64,000 nucleotides of DNA from Actimicrobium antarcticum (GTDB taxonomy: Bacteria > Pseudomonadota > Gammaproteobacteria > Burkholderiales > Burkholderiaceae_D), in NCBI RefSeq assembly GCF_039536745.1, contig NZ_BAAAZE010000008.1, forward strand, positions 620,001 to 684,000. Reading direction: 5' to 3'. Below the pieces are notes generated by a model, which was given only the letters and a program-made list of their open reading frames with translations, did not search any database and was not told where the DNA came from. The translations under genes and the position numbers were made by a program. Below, in pieces: positions 53,579 through 61,825 of the stretch (positions are counted from its first letter, which is position 1; each line of letters begins with the position of its first letter).

Positions 53579-54871
53579 ATGAAACTGCATATCCAGCATG
53601 GCCATCTGATTGACCCGGCCAACGGCATTGACGCGCCCCATGACGTCTATATCGATGACGGCAAGATCGTCGGAATTGGCAACAAGCCCGAAGGATTCGC
53701 GGCCGATCACGTGCTCGACGCCAGCTGCATGATCGTGGCCCCCGGGCTGGTCGACCTCAGCGTGCGCCTGCGCGAACCTGGTTACGAATACAAAGCCACC
53801 CTGGAATCCGAAATGCAGGCCGCGCTGCAGGGCGGCGTGACCAGCCTGGTCTGCCCGCCCGACACCGATCCGGTGCTCGACGAACCCGGCCTGGTCGAAA
53901 TGCTCAAGCACCGCGCGCGCAGCCTAAACCAGTCGCATGTGTATCCGCTGGGCGCGCTGACACGCGGCTTGCAGGGGCAGGCATTGAGCGAAATGGCCGA
54001 GCTGACCGACGCCGGCTGTATCGGGTTTTCGCAAGCCGACGAACCCATCCTCGACACCAACGTGCTGCTGCGCGCGCTGCAATATGCGCAGACCTTCGGC
54101 TACACGGTCTGGCTGCGTCCGCAAGACCCGCATCTGGGCAAGGGCGGGATTGCGCACAGCGGACCGATCGCCTCGCGCCTCGGCTTGTCCGGCGTGCCGG
54201 TGATGGCCGAGACCATCGCGTTGCAGACGATTTTCGAGCTGGTGCGCGCGACCGGCGCACGCGTGCATCTGTGCCGGATTTCCTCGGCGGCCGGTATCGA
54301 TCTGGTCCGCGCTGCCAAAAAGGAAGGCTTGCCGCTGACCTGCGATGTTGGCGCGCACTACCTGCACCTGACCGATCACGATATCGGCTTTTTTGATTCG
54401 CATGCGCGCCTGTCGCCGCCACTGCGTTCGCAGCGCGACCGCGATGCCTTGCGCGCCGGTGTGCTCGACGGTACCGTCGATGCGATCTGTTCCGACCATG
54501 CGCCGGTCGATGATGATGAAAAATTGTTGCCGTTTGCCGAAGCCTCGCCGGGCGCCACCGGCCTTGAACTGCTGTTGTCGCTGGCCCTGAAATGGGCCGA
54601 GGAAGTAGTCGATCCGAAAGCGGGTCCGATCTCTCGTGCGATTGCCAAGGTGAGCGTTGATGCCGCCCGCGTGATCGGTTTGCCGGCGGGTCAGCTGGCG
54701 GTGGGCAGCGTGGCCGACCTGTGCGTGTTCGATCCGCTGGCGCGCTGGACGGTCGACGCCAAAGCACTCGCCAGCCAGGGCAAGCACACCCCCTTCGTCG
54801 GCTACGAACTGACCGGCCGCGTCATGGCGACGGTCGTGTCCGGGCGTCTCGCCTACCAGCGCAACGCATGA
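53579..54871 (+). CDS. pyrC': Dihydroorotase-like PyrC' (probable inactive partner of PyrB)
   Basis: The 430-residue amidohydrolase-fold protein is of the type I dihydroorotase family. The diagnostic metal-binding H-x-H of active enzymes (in the PGLIDxHVHLREPG motif) is lost: here it reads APGLVDLSVRLREPG. The later C-S-DHAPV stretch is kept. In Pseudomonas such pseudo-dihydroorotases (PyrC' or PyrX) are needed structurally for the PyrB enzyme. A working dihydroorotase should be encoded elsewhere. The stop overlaps plsC (ATGA). Confidence 0.88.
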   Translation: MKLHIQHGHLIDPANGIDAPHDVYIDDGKIVGIGNKPEGFAADHVLDASCMIVAPGLVDLSVRLREPGYEYKATLESEMQAALQGGVTSLVCPPDTDPVLDEPGLVEMLKHRARSLNQSHVYPLGALTRGLQGQALSEMAELTDAGCIGFSQADEPILDTNVLLRALQYAQTFGYTVWLRPQDPHLGKGGIAHSGPIASRLGLSGVPVMAETIALQTIFELVRATGARVHLCRISSAAGIDLVRAAKKEGLPLTCDVGAHYLHLTDHDIGFFDSHARLSPPLRSQRDRDALRAGVLDGTVDAICSDHAPVDDDEKLLPFAEASPGATGLELLLSLALKWAEEVVDPKAGPISRAIAKVSVDAARVIGLPAGQLAVGSVADLCVFDPLARWTVDAKALASQGKHTPFVGYELTGRVMATVVSGRLAYQRNA

Positions 54872-55608
54872 TCGGTGTTGCGGTACTGCGTATCTTCCTG
54901 CACCTGATCGTGGGGTTGTGGACGTGCGCGGTGGTGTTTCCGCTGACCGATGCTGCCGGGCGCGCGCGTCGGGTGCAGCGCTGGTCGGCCGGGTTGCTGG
55001 TGATTTGCGGTATCACGCTGGTGGTGCGCCAGGCCGGTAGCGGCGCACTGGCGACGCGTGCGCTGATCGTTTCGAATCACGTCTCGTGGCTGGATATTTT
55101 CGTGATCAACGCGATGCAGCCGTGTCGCTTCGTGGCCAAGGCCGATATCCGCAGCTGGCCGCTGCTGGGCTATCTGTGTGCAAAGTCCGGCACGATTTTC
55201 ATAGCGCGCGGCAAGGTGCGCGAGGTGCGCCGCATCTTCAAGGATCTGGTCACCAGCATCCACAATGGCGAACACGTGGCGTTTTTTCCGGAAGGGACCA
55301 CCGCCGCACAGGGTAACTTATTGCCGTTCCATGCCAACCTGTTCGAGGCGGCCATCGATGCCGAGGTGCCGATCCAGCCACTGGCGCTGCGCTATCTGGA
55401 TGGCTCCGGCAAGCTCGCATCACAAGCCGATTACATCGGTGACATGACGTTCGCACAAAGCATGCTGACCATCCTGACATCCGGCCGGCTGACCGCCGAA
55501 CTGATCGTGCTGCCGCACATCGACAGCACCGCCGCGCATCGGCGCGAGCTGGCCCCGGCGGCCCGCAGCGCCATCGCCAGCGCGCTCGGTTATTCGCCGG
55601 GCGCCTGA
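54868..55608 (+). CDS. plsC: 1-acylglycerol-3-phosphate acyltransferase (PlsC family)
   Basis: The 246-residue membrane acyltransferase makes phosphatidate from lysophosphatidate. It has an N-terminal hydrophobic helix, the catalytic H-x4-D motif in SNHVSWLDIF and the substrate-binding FPEGTTAAQG. The ATG at 54868 overlaps the pyrC' stop as ATGA. Its end overlaps the end of apaH on the other strand by 19 bases. Confidence 0.88.
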   Translation: MIGVAVLRIFLHLIVGLWTCAVVFPLTDAAGRARRVQRWSAGLLVICGITLVVRQAGSGALATRALIVSNHVSWLDIFVINAMQPCRFVAKADIRSWPLLGYLCAKSGTIFIARGKVREVRRIFKDLVTSIHNGEHVAFFPEGTTAAQGNLLPFHANLFEAAIDAEVPIQPLALRYLDGSGKLASQADYIGDMTFAQSMLTILTSGRLTAELIVLPHIDSTAAHRRELAPAARSAIASALGYSPGA

Positions 55609-56432
55609 AATTGCGGACAGCTGACCTCGAACAAGGCCCGGTCGGCCAGCCGCATCGCAGTCAGTTGTCCGCCCCAGATACAACCGCTGTCGAGACCGAT
55701 GACATTCGGTTGCACCAGCAAGCCCCGGGTCGACCAGTGACCGAACACCACCGTCACATCGGTACTGCGGCGTCCCGGTACCTCGAACCACGGCATCAGG
55801 CCGGCCGGATTGGCGCCGTCGACTTCTTTTGCCTTGAGCATCATGCTGCCGTCGCTGGTGCACAGGCGCATGCGCGTGAGGCCATTGACGATGCAGCGCA
55901 GGCGTTCGGCGCCGCGCAGCGCATCGTCCCAGCGCTCGGGCGCATTGCCGTACATCTCGCGCAGAAAACCGACCCAGTCCGGGCCACGCAGGGCCGTTTC
56001 GACCTCGTGCGCCAGCGCCAGTGTCTGCGTGGCGGTCCATTGCGACGGCACGCCGGCATGCACCAGCAAATGACCATCGATCAGTTGCGCCAGCGACTGC
56101 CGGCGCAACCAGTCAAGCAGATCGTCACGGTCCGGCGCCTGCAGGATCTGGTCGATGGTGTCGGAGCGGCTGCTCTTGCGGATGCCATGTGCGACCGCCA
56201 GCAAATGCAGGTCGTGATTGCCCAGCACGCAACTGGCGCGTTCGCCGAGGCTGCGGATCATGCGCAGCGTATCGAGCGAACGCGGCCCGCGATTGACCAG
56301 GTCTCCGACAAAGAACCAGCGCGCAGCGGGATCGCTGTGCAGGACGTTTTCCATCAGCGTCTGGAGTTGCGTGGCGCAGCCTTGCAGGTCACCGATGGCG
56401 TACAGGTTCTGCAATGTGGGGTTGGAAATCAT
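55590..56432 (-). CDS. apaH: Symmetrical bis(5'-nucleosyl)-tetraphosphatase ApaH
   Basis: ApaH hydrolyses Ap4A to two ADP and can decap Np4-capped RNA. The 280-residue metallophosphatase has the motifs YAIGDLQGC, FVGDLVNRGPRS, LGNHDLHLLAVAHG and VFGHWST. The ATG at 56432 (MISNPTLQNLYAIGD) fits the family better than the upstream frame extension. Its 3' end overlaps plsC, and it is divergent from the phosphomannomutase gene with a 172-base gap. Confidence 0.93.
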   Translation of the reverse strand: MISNPTLQNLYAIGDLQGCATQLQTLMENVLHSDPAARWFFVGDLVNRGPRSLDTLRMIRSLGERASCVLGNHDLHLLAVAHGIRKSSRSDTIDQILQAPDRDDLLDWLRRQSLAQLIDGHLLVHAGVPSQWTATQTLALAHEVETALRGPDWVGFLREMYGNAPERWDDALRGAERLRCIVNGLTRMRLCTSDGSMMLKAKEVDGANPAGLMPWFEVPGRRSTDVTVVFGHWSTRGLLVQPNVIGLDSGCIWGGQLTAMRLADRALFEVSCPQFQAPGE

Positions 56433-56604
56433 GTAAGCAATCTGACAAGATGGAAGAAGGAAGGGCGTTTGCATTTAAAATCAGGCATCCGCATTTTGTC
56501 ATGATCGCGGCAGTGCGCCGCGGCATGACGACATCGCCCCCGAATTCGATCGACCGCAACCGCGTTCGACACACCGTTTTGCATCTATAGAAAGCGTCTT
56601 CACT

Positions 56605-57981
56605 ATGCTGCCACTCTCGAAAAACATCTTCAAAGCGTACGACATCCGCGGCATCGTCGGCACCACCCTCGATACCGGCATTGCCCACGGCATCGGCCAG
56701 GCCTTCGGTAGCGCGATGCTGGCCAAAGGCGAAAAAGTCGCCGTGATCGGTCGCGATGGCCGCCTGTCCGGACCCGAGCTGACCGCTGCGCTGGCGCAGG
56801 GTCTGCAAGCCGCCGGCGTCGATGTCATCGACCTTGGCGTGGTGGCGACGCCGATGGTGTATTTCGGCACCAATGTGCTGGAGACCCGCTCCGGCATCAT
56901 GGTTACCGGCAGCCACAATCCACCGGACTACAACGGCTTCAAGATGGTGCTGGCCGGCGAAGCGATCTACGGCGACACCATCCTCGCGCTGCACACGGCC
57001 ATCGTTGCCAACGACCTGCGCACTGGCAGCGGCACCTACCGTACCCACAACATCAATCAGGCCTATCTCGAACGCATCCTTGGCGACGTCAAACTGGCGC
57101 GCCCGATGAAGATCGTGGTCGATTGCGGTAACGGTGTCGCTGGCGCGTTTGCCGGTGACCTGTATCGCGGCATGGGTTGCGAAGTGACCGAACTGTTCTG
57201 CGAAGTCGATGGCACGTTCCCGAACCACCATCCCGATCCGGCCCATCCGGAAAACCTGCAGGACCTGATCCGTGCATTGCAATCCGGCGACGCCGAAATC
57301 GGTCTGGCCTTCGACGGCGACGGCGACCGCCTCGGCCTGGTGACCAAGGATGGCCAGATCATTTATCCGGACCGCCAGCTGATGCTGCTGGCCGAAGACG
57401 TCCTCAAACGCCATCCCGGCGAGCAGATCCTGTACGACGTCAAATGCACCCGCCATCTGGCACCATGGATCGAAGCGCGTGGCGGTGTGCCGCTGATGTG
57501 GAAAACCGGGCATTCGCTGGTCAAGGCCAAGATGCGCGAAACCGGCGCACCGATCGGTGGCGAAATGAGCGGCCATGTCTTCATCAAGGACCGCTGGTAC
57601 GGTTTCGACGACGGCCTGTATGCCGGTGCGCGCATGCTGGAATTACTGAGCCGGATGACGGACCCATCGGCAGTACTGAACGCCTTGCCGCAATCCTCCA
57701 GCACGCCCGAGCTGCAACTCGAATTGAAGGAAGGCGACAGTTTTGCGCTGATCGACCAGCTGAAGGCCGAAGCCGAATTTCCGGGATCGGACCAGTTGAT
57801 CACGATCGACGGCCTGCGGGTCGAATATCCGGATGGCTTCGGCCTGGCCCGTGCCTCGAACACCACACCGGTGGTCGTGATGCGCTTTGAAGCCGAAACC
57901 CCGGCGGCGCTGGCGCATATCCAGTCCGAATTCAAGCGCGTGATTCTGGCGGCGCGACCTGGTGCCAAGTTGCCGTTCTGA
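56605..57981 (+). CDS. algC: Phosphomannomutase/phosphoglucomutase (AlgC-like)
   Basis: The 458-residue alpha-D-phosphohexomutase supplies sugar phosphates for LPS and exopolysaccharide. It has the start FKAYDIRGIVGTTLD, the phosphoserine loop TGSHNPPDYNGFK, the metal loop FDGDGDRLG, the sugar-binding GGEMSGHVF and a C-terminal phosphate-binding domain (RASNTTPVVVMRFE). It is followed by waaC and waaA with overlapping starts, so it likely forms one LPS-core operon. Confidence 0.93.
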   Translation: MLPLSKNIFKAYDIRGIVGTTLDTGIAHGIGQAFGSAMLAKGEKVAVIGRDGRLSGPELTAALAQGLQAAGVDVIDLGVVATPMVYFGTNVLETRSGIMVTGSHNPPDYNGFKMVLAGEAIYGDTILALHTAIVANDLRTGSGTYRTHNINQAYLERILGDVKLARPMKIVVDCGNGVAGAFAGDLYRGMGCEVTELFCEVDGTFPNHHPDPAHPENLQDLIRALQSGDAEIGLAFDGDGDRLGLVTKDGQIIYPDRQLMLLAEDVLKRHPGEQILYDVKCTRHLAPWIEARGGVPLMWKTGHSLVKAKMRETGAPIGGEMSGHVFIKDRWYGFDDGLYAGARMLELLSRMTDPSAVLNALPQSSSTPELQLELKEGDSFALIDQLKAEAEFPGSDQLITIDGLRVEYPDGFGLARASNTTPVVVMRFEAETPAALAHIQSEFKRVILAARPGAKLPF

Positions 57982-58985
57982 TGGCGGGTTCTGGTGACAA
58001 CAAGGTTGTGAATATTCTGATCGTGCGCGTATCGTCGCTTGGCGACGTGGTGCACAACATGCCGATGGTGGCCGACATCCTGCGCCATGTGCCGCACGCG
58101 CAGATCGACTGGGTGGTCGAGGAGGCTTACACCGCGCTGGTGCGGCTCAATGCCGGCGTGCGCACGGTGATTCCGTTCGCGCTGCGGCGCTGGCGCAAGA
58201 GCCTGCTGGCACCGGCCACGCGCGCCGAGATGGGCGCGTTTCGCCGGCGGTTGCGCGAGGTCGAGTATGACTTCGTGTTCGATACCCAGGGCTTGCTGAA
58301 AACGGCAGTCGTGATGCGGCTGGCGCGACTTGCTCCGGCCGGCCAGCGCATCGGTCTGGCCAATGCCACCGAGGGCTCGGGATACGAAGCCCTGTCCAGG
58401 ATTTTTCATACTTACAGCGTGCCGGTGGATGTGCGCACCCACGGTGTCGAGCGCGGGCGCGTGGTGGCCGCAGCCGCGCTCGGGTATGCCCTGGATACGC
58501 CGGCTGATTTCAACATGTCCGCGCCGCAGGCCGAGCCGCGTCCGGCCTGGCTGCCGACGCAACCGTATGCGGTGTTTTTTCATGCCACCGCCCGTGCCGC
58601 CAAGCAGTGGCACGTGGCGCACTGGATCACGATTGCCGCCGACCTGGCTGCACGCGGCATGCCCGTTTTGCTACCGTGGGGCAGCCCGGCCGAGCAGCTG
58701 GCGGCCGAGCAGCTGGCTGCGCAGATGCCGAACGCGCAGGTGTTGCCGGCACTGTCGATGATGGAGGCGGTCCTGCTGGCACACGATGCCGCGCTGGTCA
58801 TCGGCGTCGATACCGGCCTCACGCATATCGCAGCAGCATTCAACCGCCCGACTATCGAGTTGTACATCGACTCGCCACGCTGGAAAACCGAGGGCAACTG
58901 GTCGCCCCGGATCATCAATCTGGGCGATGCCGGCCAGTCGCCGAGTGTTGATGACGTGCGGCAGGCGATGGCGACCCTGCTGTGA
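57981..58985 (+). CDS. waaC: LPS heptosyltransferase I
   Basis: WaaC adds the first heptose to Kdo2-lipid A. The 334-residue GT9 (GT-B fold) enzyme has ILIVRVSSLGDVVHNMPM at the N-terminus, HATARAAKQWHVAHW, and IGVDTGLTHIAAAFNRPTIE in the donor-binding domain. Its ATG overlaps the algC stop (TGATG) and its stop overlaps the waaA start (GTGA), showing tight coupling of the three genes. Confidence 0.93.
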   Translation: MAGSGDNKVVNILIVRVSSLGDVVHNMPMVADILRHVPHAQIDWVVEEAYTALVRLNAGVRTVIPFALRRWRKSLLAPATRAEMGAFRRRLREVEYDFVFDTQGLLKTAVVMRLARLAPAGQRIGLANATEGSGYEALSRIFHTYSVPVDVRTHGVERGRVVAAAALGYALDTPADFNMSAPQAEPRPAWLPTQPYAVFFHATARAAKQWHVAHWITIAADLAARGMPVLLPWGSPAEQLAAEQLAAQMPNAQVLPALSMMEAVLLAHDAALVIGVDTGLTHIAAAFNRPTIELYIDSPRWKTEGNWSPRIINLGDAGQSPSVDDVRQAMATLL

Positions 58986-60256
58986 AGCGCTGGCTGTATT
59001 CGCTGGCGTGGTGGCTGGCCGTGCCGCTGGTCTTGGCACGGTTATGGTGGCGTGGCCGGCGCGAGCCAGGCTATCGGCAGCACATGGCGGAACGATTCGG
59101 GTTTCCGCCGCGCCGCATGCGTACTGCGCCGCTGTTGTGGGTGCATGCGGTATCGGTCGGCGAGACCCGCGCTGCAGAACCACTGATCGACGCCTTGCTC
59201 GCGGCCTATCCGGATCACGATCTGCTGCTGACCCACATGACGCCAACCGGACGCGCCACCGGTGCGGCCTTGTTCGGTCATTTTGGCGAGCGCTTGCAGC
59301 AAGCGTATTTGCCCTATGACACCGGCTGGATGGTCGGCCGCTTCCTGGGTATTTTTTCGCCGCAGTTGTGCATTTTGATGGAAACCGAACTGTGGCCCAA
59401 CGTGATGGCGCAATGCACCGCACGCGGCGTGCCGGTAGCGCTGGTCAATGCGCGCCTGTCGCCGCGCTCGCTGGCACGCGCACAGCGGCTTGGTCGACTG
59501 ATTGCCGATGCGGCAGCGCAGCTGACCTGCGTGGGCGCGCAGACCGACGCCGATGCGGCGCGCATTCGCAGCCTCGGTGTCAGCGCGGTACAGGTCACCG
59601 GCAGTATCAAGTTCGATGTCACGCCACCGCCGGCGGCGCTGGAGGCGGGTGCGCAATTGCGCCGCCAGATCGGCAAGCGTCCGGTGCTGCTCTGTGCCAG
59701 CAGCCGTGCCGGCGAAGAGGTGCTGATCCTCGATGCGCTGGCCAACAGCAATCTGCCGCCCGACACCTTGCTGCTGATCGTGCCGCGCCATCCGCAACGC
59801 TTCGACGACGTCGCCGCACTGGTCACGCAACGCGGTCTGCACCTGCAGCGGCGCGCGACCTTGGGGGCGGATATGGTTCTGGCCGATGTGCTGCTGGGCG
59901 ATACGATGGGTGAAATGTTCGCCTATTTTGCCGCCTGCGATATTGCCTGGATCGGCGGTAGCCTGCTGCCGCTTGGCGGACAAAATCTGATCGAGGCATG
60001 TGCCGTCGGCAAGCCGGTCCTGCTGGGGCCGCACACGTTCAACTTCGCCCTGGTCAGCGAGGAAGCTATCGAGGCGGGTGCGGCGTTACGGGTGGCGGAT
60101 GCGGAGTCGTTGCTGCGCGATGCCGCTGCGTTGCTGCGGGATGACGCATTGCGGCTGGCGATGGGAGGAAGTGCGCTGCGGTTTGCGCAGCAGCACCGGG
60201 GTGCGACGGGGCGGACCATGGAGATGTTGCGGGCGTTGGTGTTGCAGGGGGAGTGA
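58982..60256 (+). CDS. waaA: Kdo transferase WaaA (KdtA)
   Basis: WaaA transfers Kdo to lipid A precursor at the inner membrane. The 424-residue GT-B enzyme starts with a membrane anchor (about 3-22), then LWVHAVSVGETRAAEPLIDA with the catalytic Glu, PQLCILMETELWPN, and the C-terminal GGSLLPLGGQNLIEA donor site. It begins with GTG overlapping the waaC stop. It is the last gene of the operon and runs toward the second mosaic repeat. Confidence 0.93.
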   Translation: MKRWLYSLAWWLAVPLVLARLWWRGRREPGYRQHMAERFGFPPRRMRTAPLLWVHAVSVGETRAAEPLIDALLAAYPDHDLLLTHMTPTGRATGAALFGHFGERLQQAYLPYDTGWMVGRFLGIFSPQLCILMETELWPNVMAQCTARGVPVALVNARLSPRSLARAQRLGRLIADAAAQLTCVGAQTDADAARIRSLGVSAVQVTGSIKFDVTPPPAALEAGAQLRRQIGKRPVLLCASSRAGEEVLILDALANSNLPPDTLLLIVPRHPQRFDDVAALVTQRGLHLQRRATLGADMVLADVLLGDTMGEMFAYFAACDIAWIGGSLLPLGGQNLIEACAVGKPVLLGPHTFNFALVSEEAIEAGAALRVADAESLLRDAAALLRDDALRLAMGGSALRFAQQHRGATGRTMEMLRALVLQGE

Positions 60257-60560
60257 CGCTGAGGTTACTTGCACGGGAGGTTGCTTAGGCTTGGTTATTT
60301 GGCCGTTTCAAGGTGAGTTTGGGAATGGCGGGATTAATGATCGTATTTGTGTTGTCCTGCGTGGGCTGCAAACGAAAGTTTGATGGTTGATAGATGGCAT
60401 GTTCGGCTGCGGAGCACAACACGCATCAAATTTCCTGCGCGTTGCGGTCTGCTGTGGCTAAAACGGGTTGCGCTCCGTGGAGGCAAGCCGGGTGCGGCCC
60501 GGTAGCCGGTTTTTTGCGCGGCGGCGTTGCGGCTTTGGGTCGTAGGTTGGGCTGCGAAGC

Positions 60561-60685
60561 TATGCCTTTCAAGGTCGGCCTATGTAACTCATTGATTTAT
60601 ATAGGCTTTCATTTTGAAAAATTAAAACCGCATGCCTGTAACTCATTGAAAATAAAGACAAAAATTCTTCACCTTGAGACGCATA
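60561..60685. mobile_element. MITE-like insertion (125 bp) with 10-bp target duplication
   Basis: The inserted segment starts TATGCCTTTCAAGGT and ends ACCTTGAGACGCATA; these ends are inverted repeats matching at 13 of 15 positions. It is flanked by exact 10-bp direct repeats GCTGCGAAGC at 60551-60560 and 60686-60695. Removing the insert and one repeat restores the REP palindrome found intact at 15741. The interior is AT-rich and contains TGTAACTCATTGA twice. There is no coding capacity, so it would need a transposase supplied from elsewhere. The 10-bp duplication suggests an IS4-like source, which is inference. Confidence 0.8.
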
Positions 60686-61317
60686 GCTGCGAAGCCCAAC
60701 ATGCGTCAAGTTGCGTTGCGGGTCGCCACTGCGCGCGGTCGTCGGTAGCTAAAACTGGTTGCGCTCCGTGGAGGCAAGCCGGGTGCGGCCCGGCAGCCGC
60801 TCACTTTTTTTGCTTCGCCAAATAAAGTAAGCAAAAAAAGGCGACCGCTAGACCGCTGCCCTGCGGGTTCCCAAATACCGCGCCCGGTCAGGGGGAGGGC
60901 CGCAAACTCGCTACGCTCAGACAGTGCGGCCCTCTTGTCCCCTGCCCGGACACGGTATTTGGCAGCGGCCTTTTATGCGGAATTCAAGGTCAAGACCAAG
61001 CCCAGCCTTGGTATTTGAATGACGGCCACACTCGCTTTGCGCGAGAGCGATGGCTTGTAAAAGCCTTGTAGATTTTGAGTTTGGCGTTGGTTTCGATATT
61101 GAATTTGAAACTGGTTTTGACGTTGGTTTTGACGTTGATTTTGACGTTGGTTTTGAAGTCGATGTCGATCACGACGAGGAAGTTTTCTCGCGCAAAGCGA
61201 GCACGATCATCTCGCTGGTTCCAAGGCTGGGCTTGGTCTTGACCTTGAATTCCGCATAAAAAGATCGCTGCCAAAAACCGGGTACGGCAAGAGGATCAGA
61301 AGCCCGCACTGTCTGAG

Positions 61318-61399
61318 GTGTAGCAGGGGTTTCGGATCGCATGCGATCCGCCTGCGGAACGGGATCCGCTTGCAAGCGGATCTGCGCCCTGCAAGGGTA
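61318..61399. repeat. Palindromic insert in the right-arm hairpin of copy B
   Basis: Eighty-two bases replace four bases (CGCA) of copy A at the hairpin tip. They contain two perfect palindromes, an 18-mer at 61333-61350 (CGGATCGCATGCGATCCG) and a 20-mer at 61363-61382 (GATCCGCTTGCAAGCGGATC), inside an outer GCAGGG/CCCTGC inverted repeat. Confidence 0.75.
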
Positions 61400-61603
61400 G
61401 CGAGTTTGCGGGCTTCCCTCTTGCCGTACCCGGTTTTTGGGAACCCGCAGGGCAGCGGTCTTGCGGTCGCCTTTTTCTTGGTTACTGCTTTTTGGCGAAG
61501 CAAAAAGAAGTGACCGGCTGCCGGGCCGCCCCCGGCTTGCATCAACGGAGCGCAACCGTTTTAGCTACCGACGACCGCACGCCGTGGCGACCTAGAAGGC
61601 AGC

Positions 61604-61636
61604 TTGACGCATGTTGGGCTTCGCAGCCCAACCTAC
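61604..61636 (-). repeat. REP-like palindrome, inverted orientation
   Basis: TTGACGCATGTTGGGC followed by TTCGCAGCCCAACCTAC, the inverted form of the unit at 15741. A decayed copy follows at 61744-61771. The bases from 61637 to 61743 repeat the arm motif around AGAAGTGACCGGCTGCCGGG; no gene is seen up to 61825. Confidence 0.7.
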
Positions 61637-61825
61637 AAAACAGCGAAGCAAAAAGAAGTGACCGGCTGCCGGGCCGCACCCGGCCTGGCTCCACGGAGCA
61701 CAACCCGTTTTAACTACCGCAGCCCGCAACCCGCGCAGGAAGCTTGACGCATGTAGGCCTTCGCAGCCCACAGACAAAGTGTTTTGGCCCCGGCTGCCGG
61801 ACCATCTCCGGCTAGCCAGCTACCG

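Larger units (their letters stand above)
60411..61600. repeat. Mosaic structured repeat element, copy B
   Basis: Second copy of the element at 15612-16578, in the same left-to-right order: left arm with hairpin 60873-60960, about six degenerate 12-bp core units (61081-61160), and right arm with hairpin 61271-61440. It sits between the convergent waaA and efflux outer-membrane genes. It differs from copy A by a 125-bp insertion at 60561, an 82-bp palindromic insert at 61318-61399 and fewer core units. The bases from 60257 to 60410 show nothing recognisable. Confidence 0.8.
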
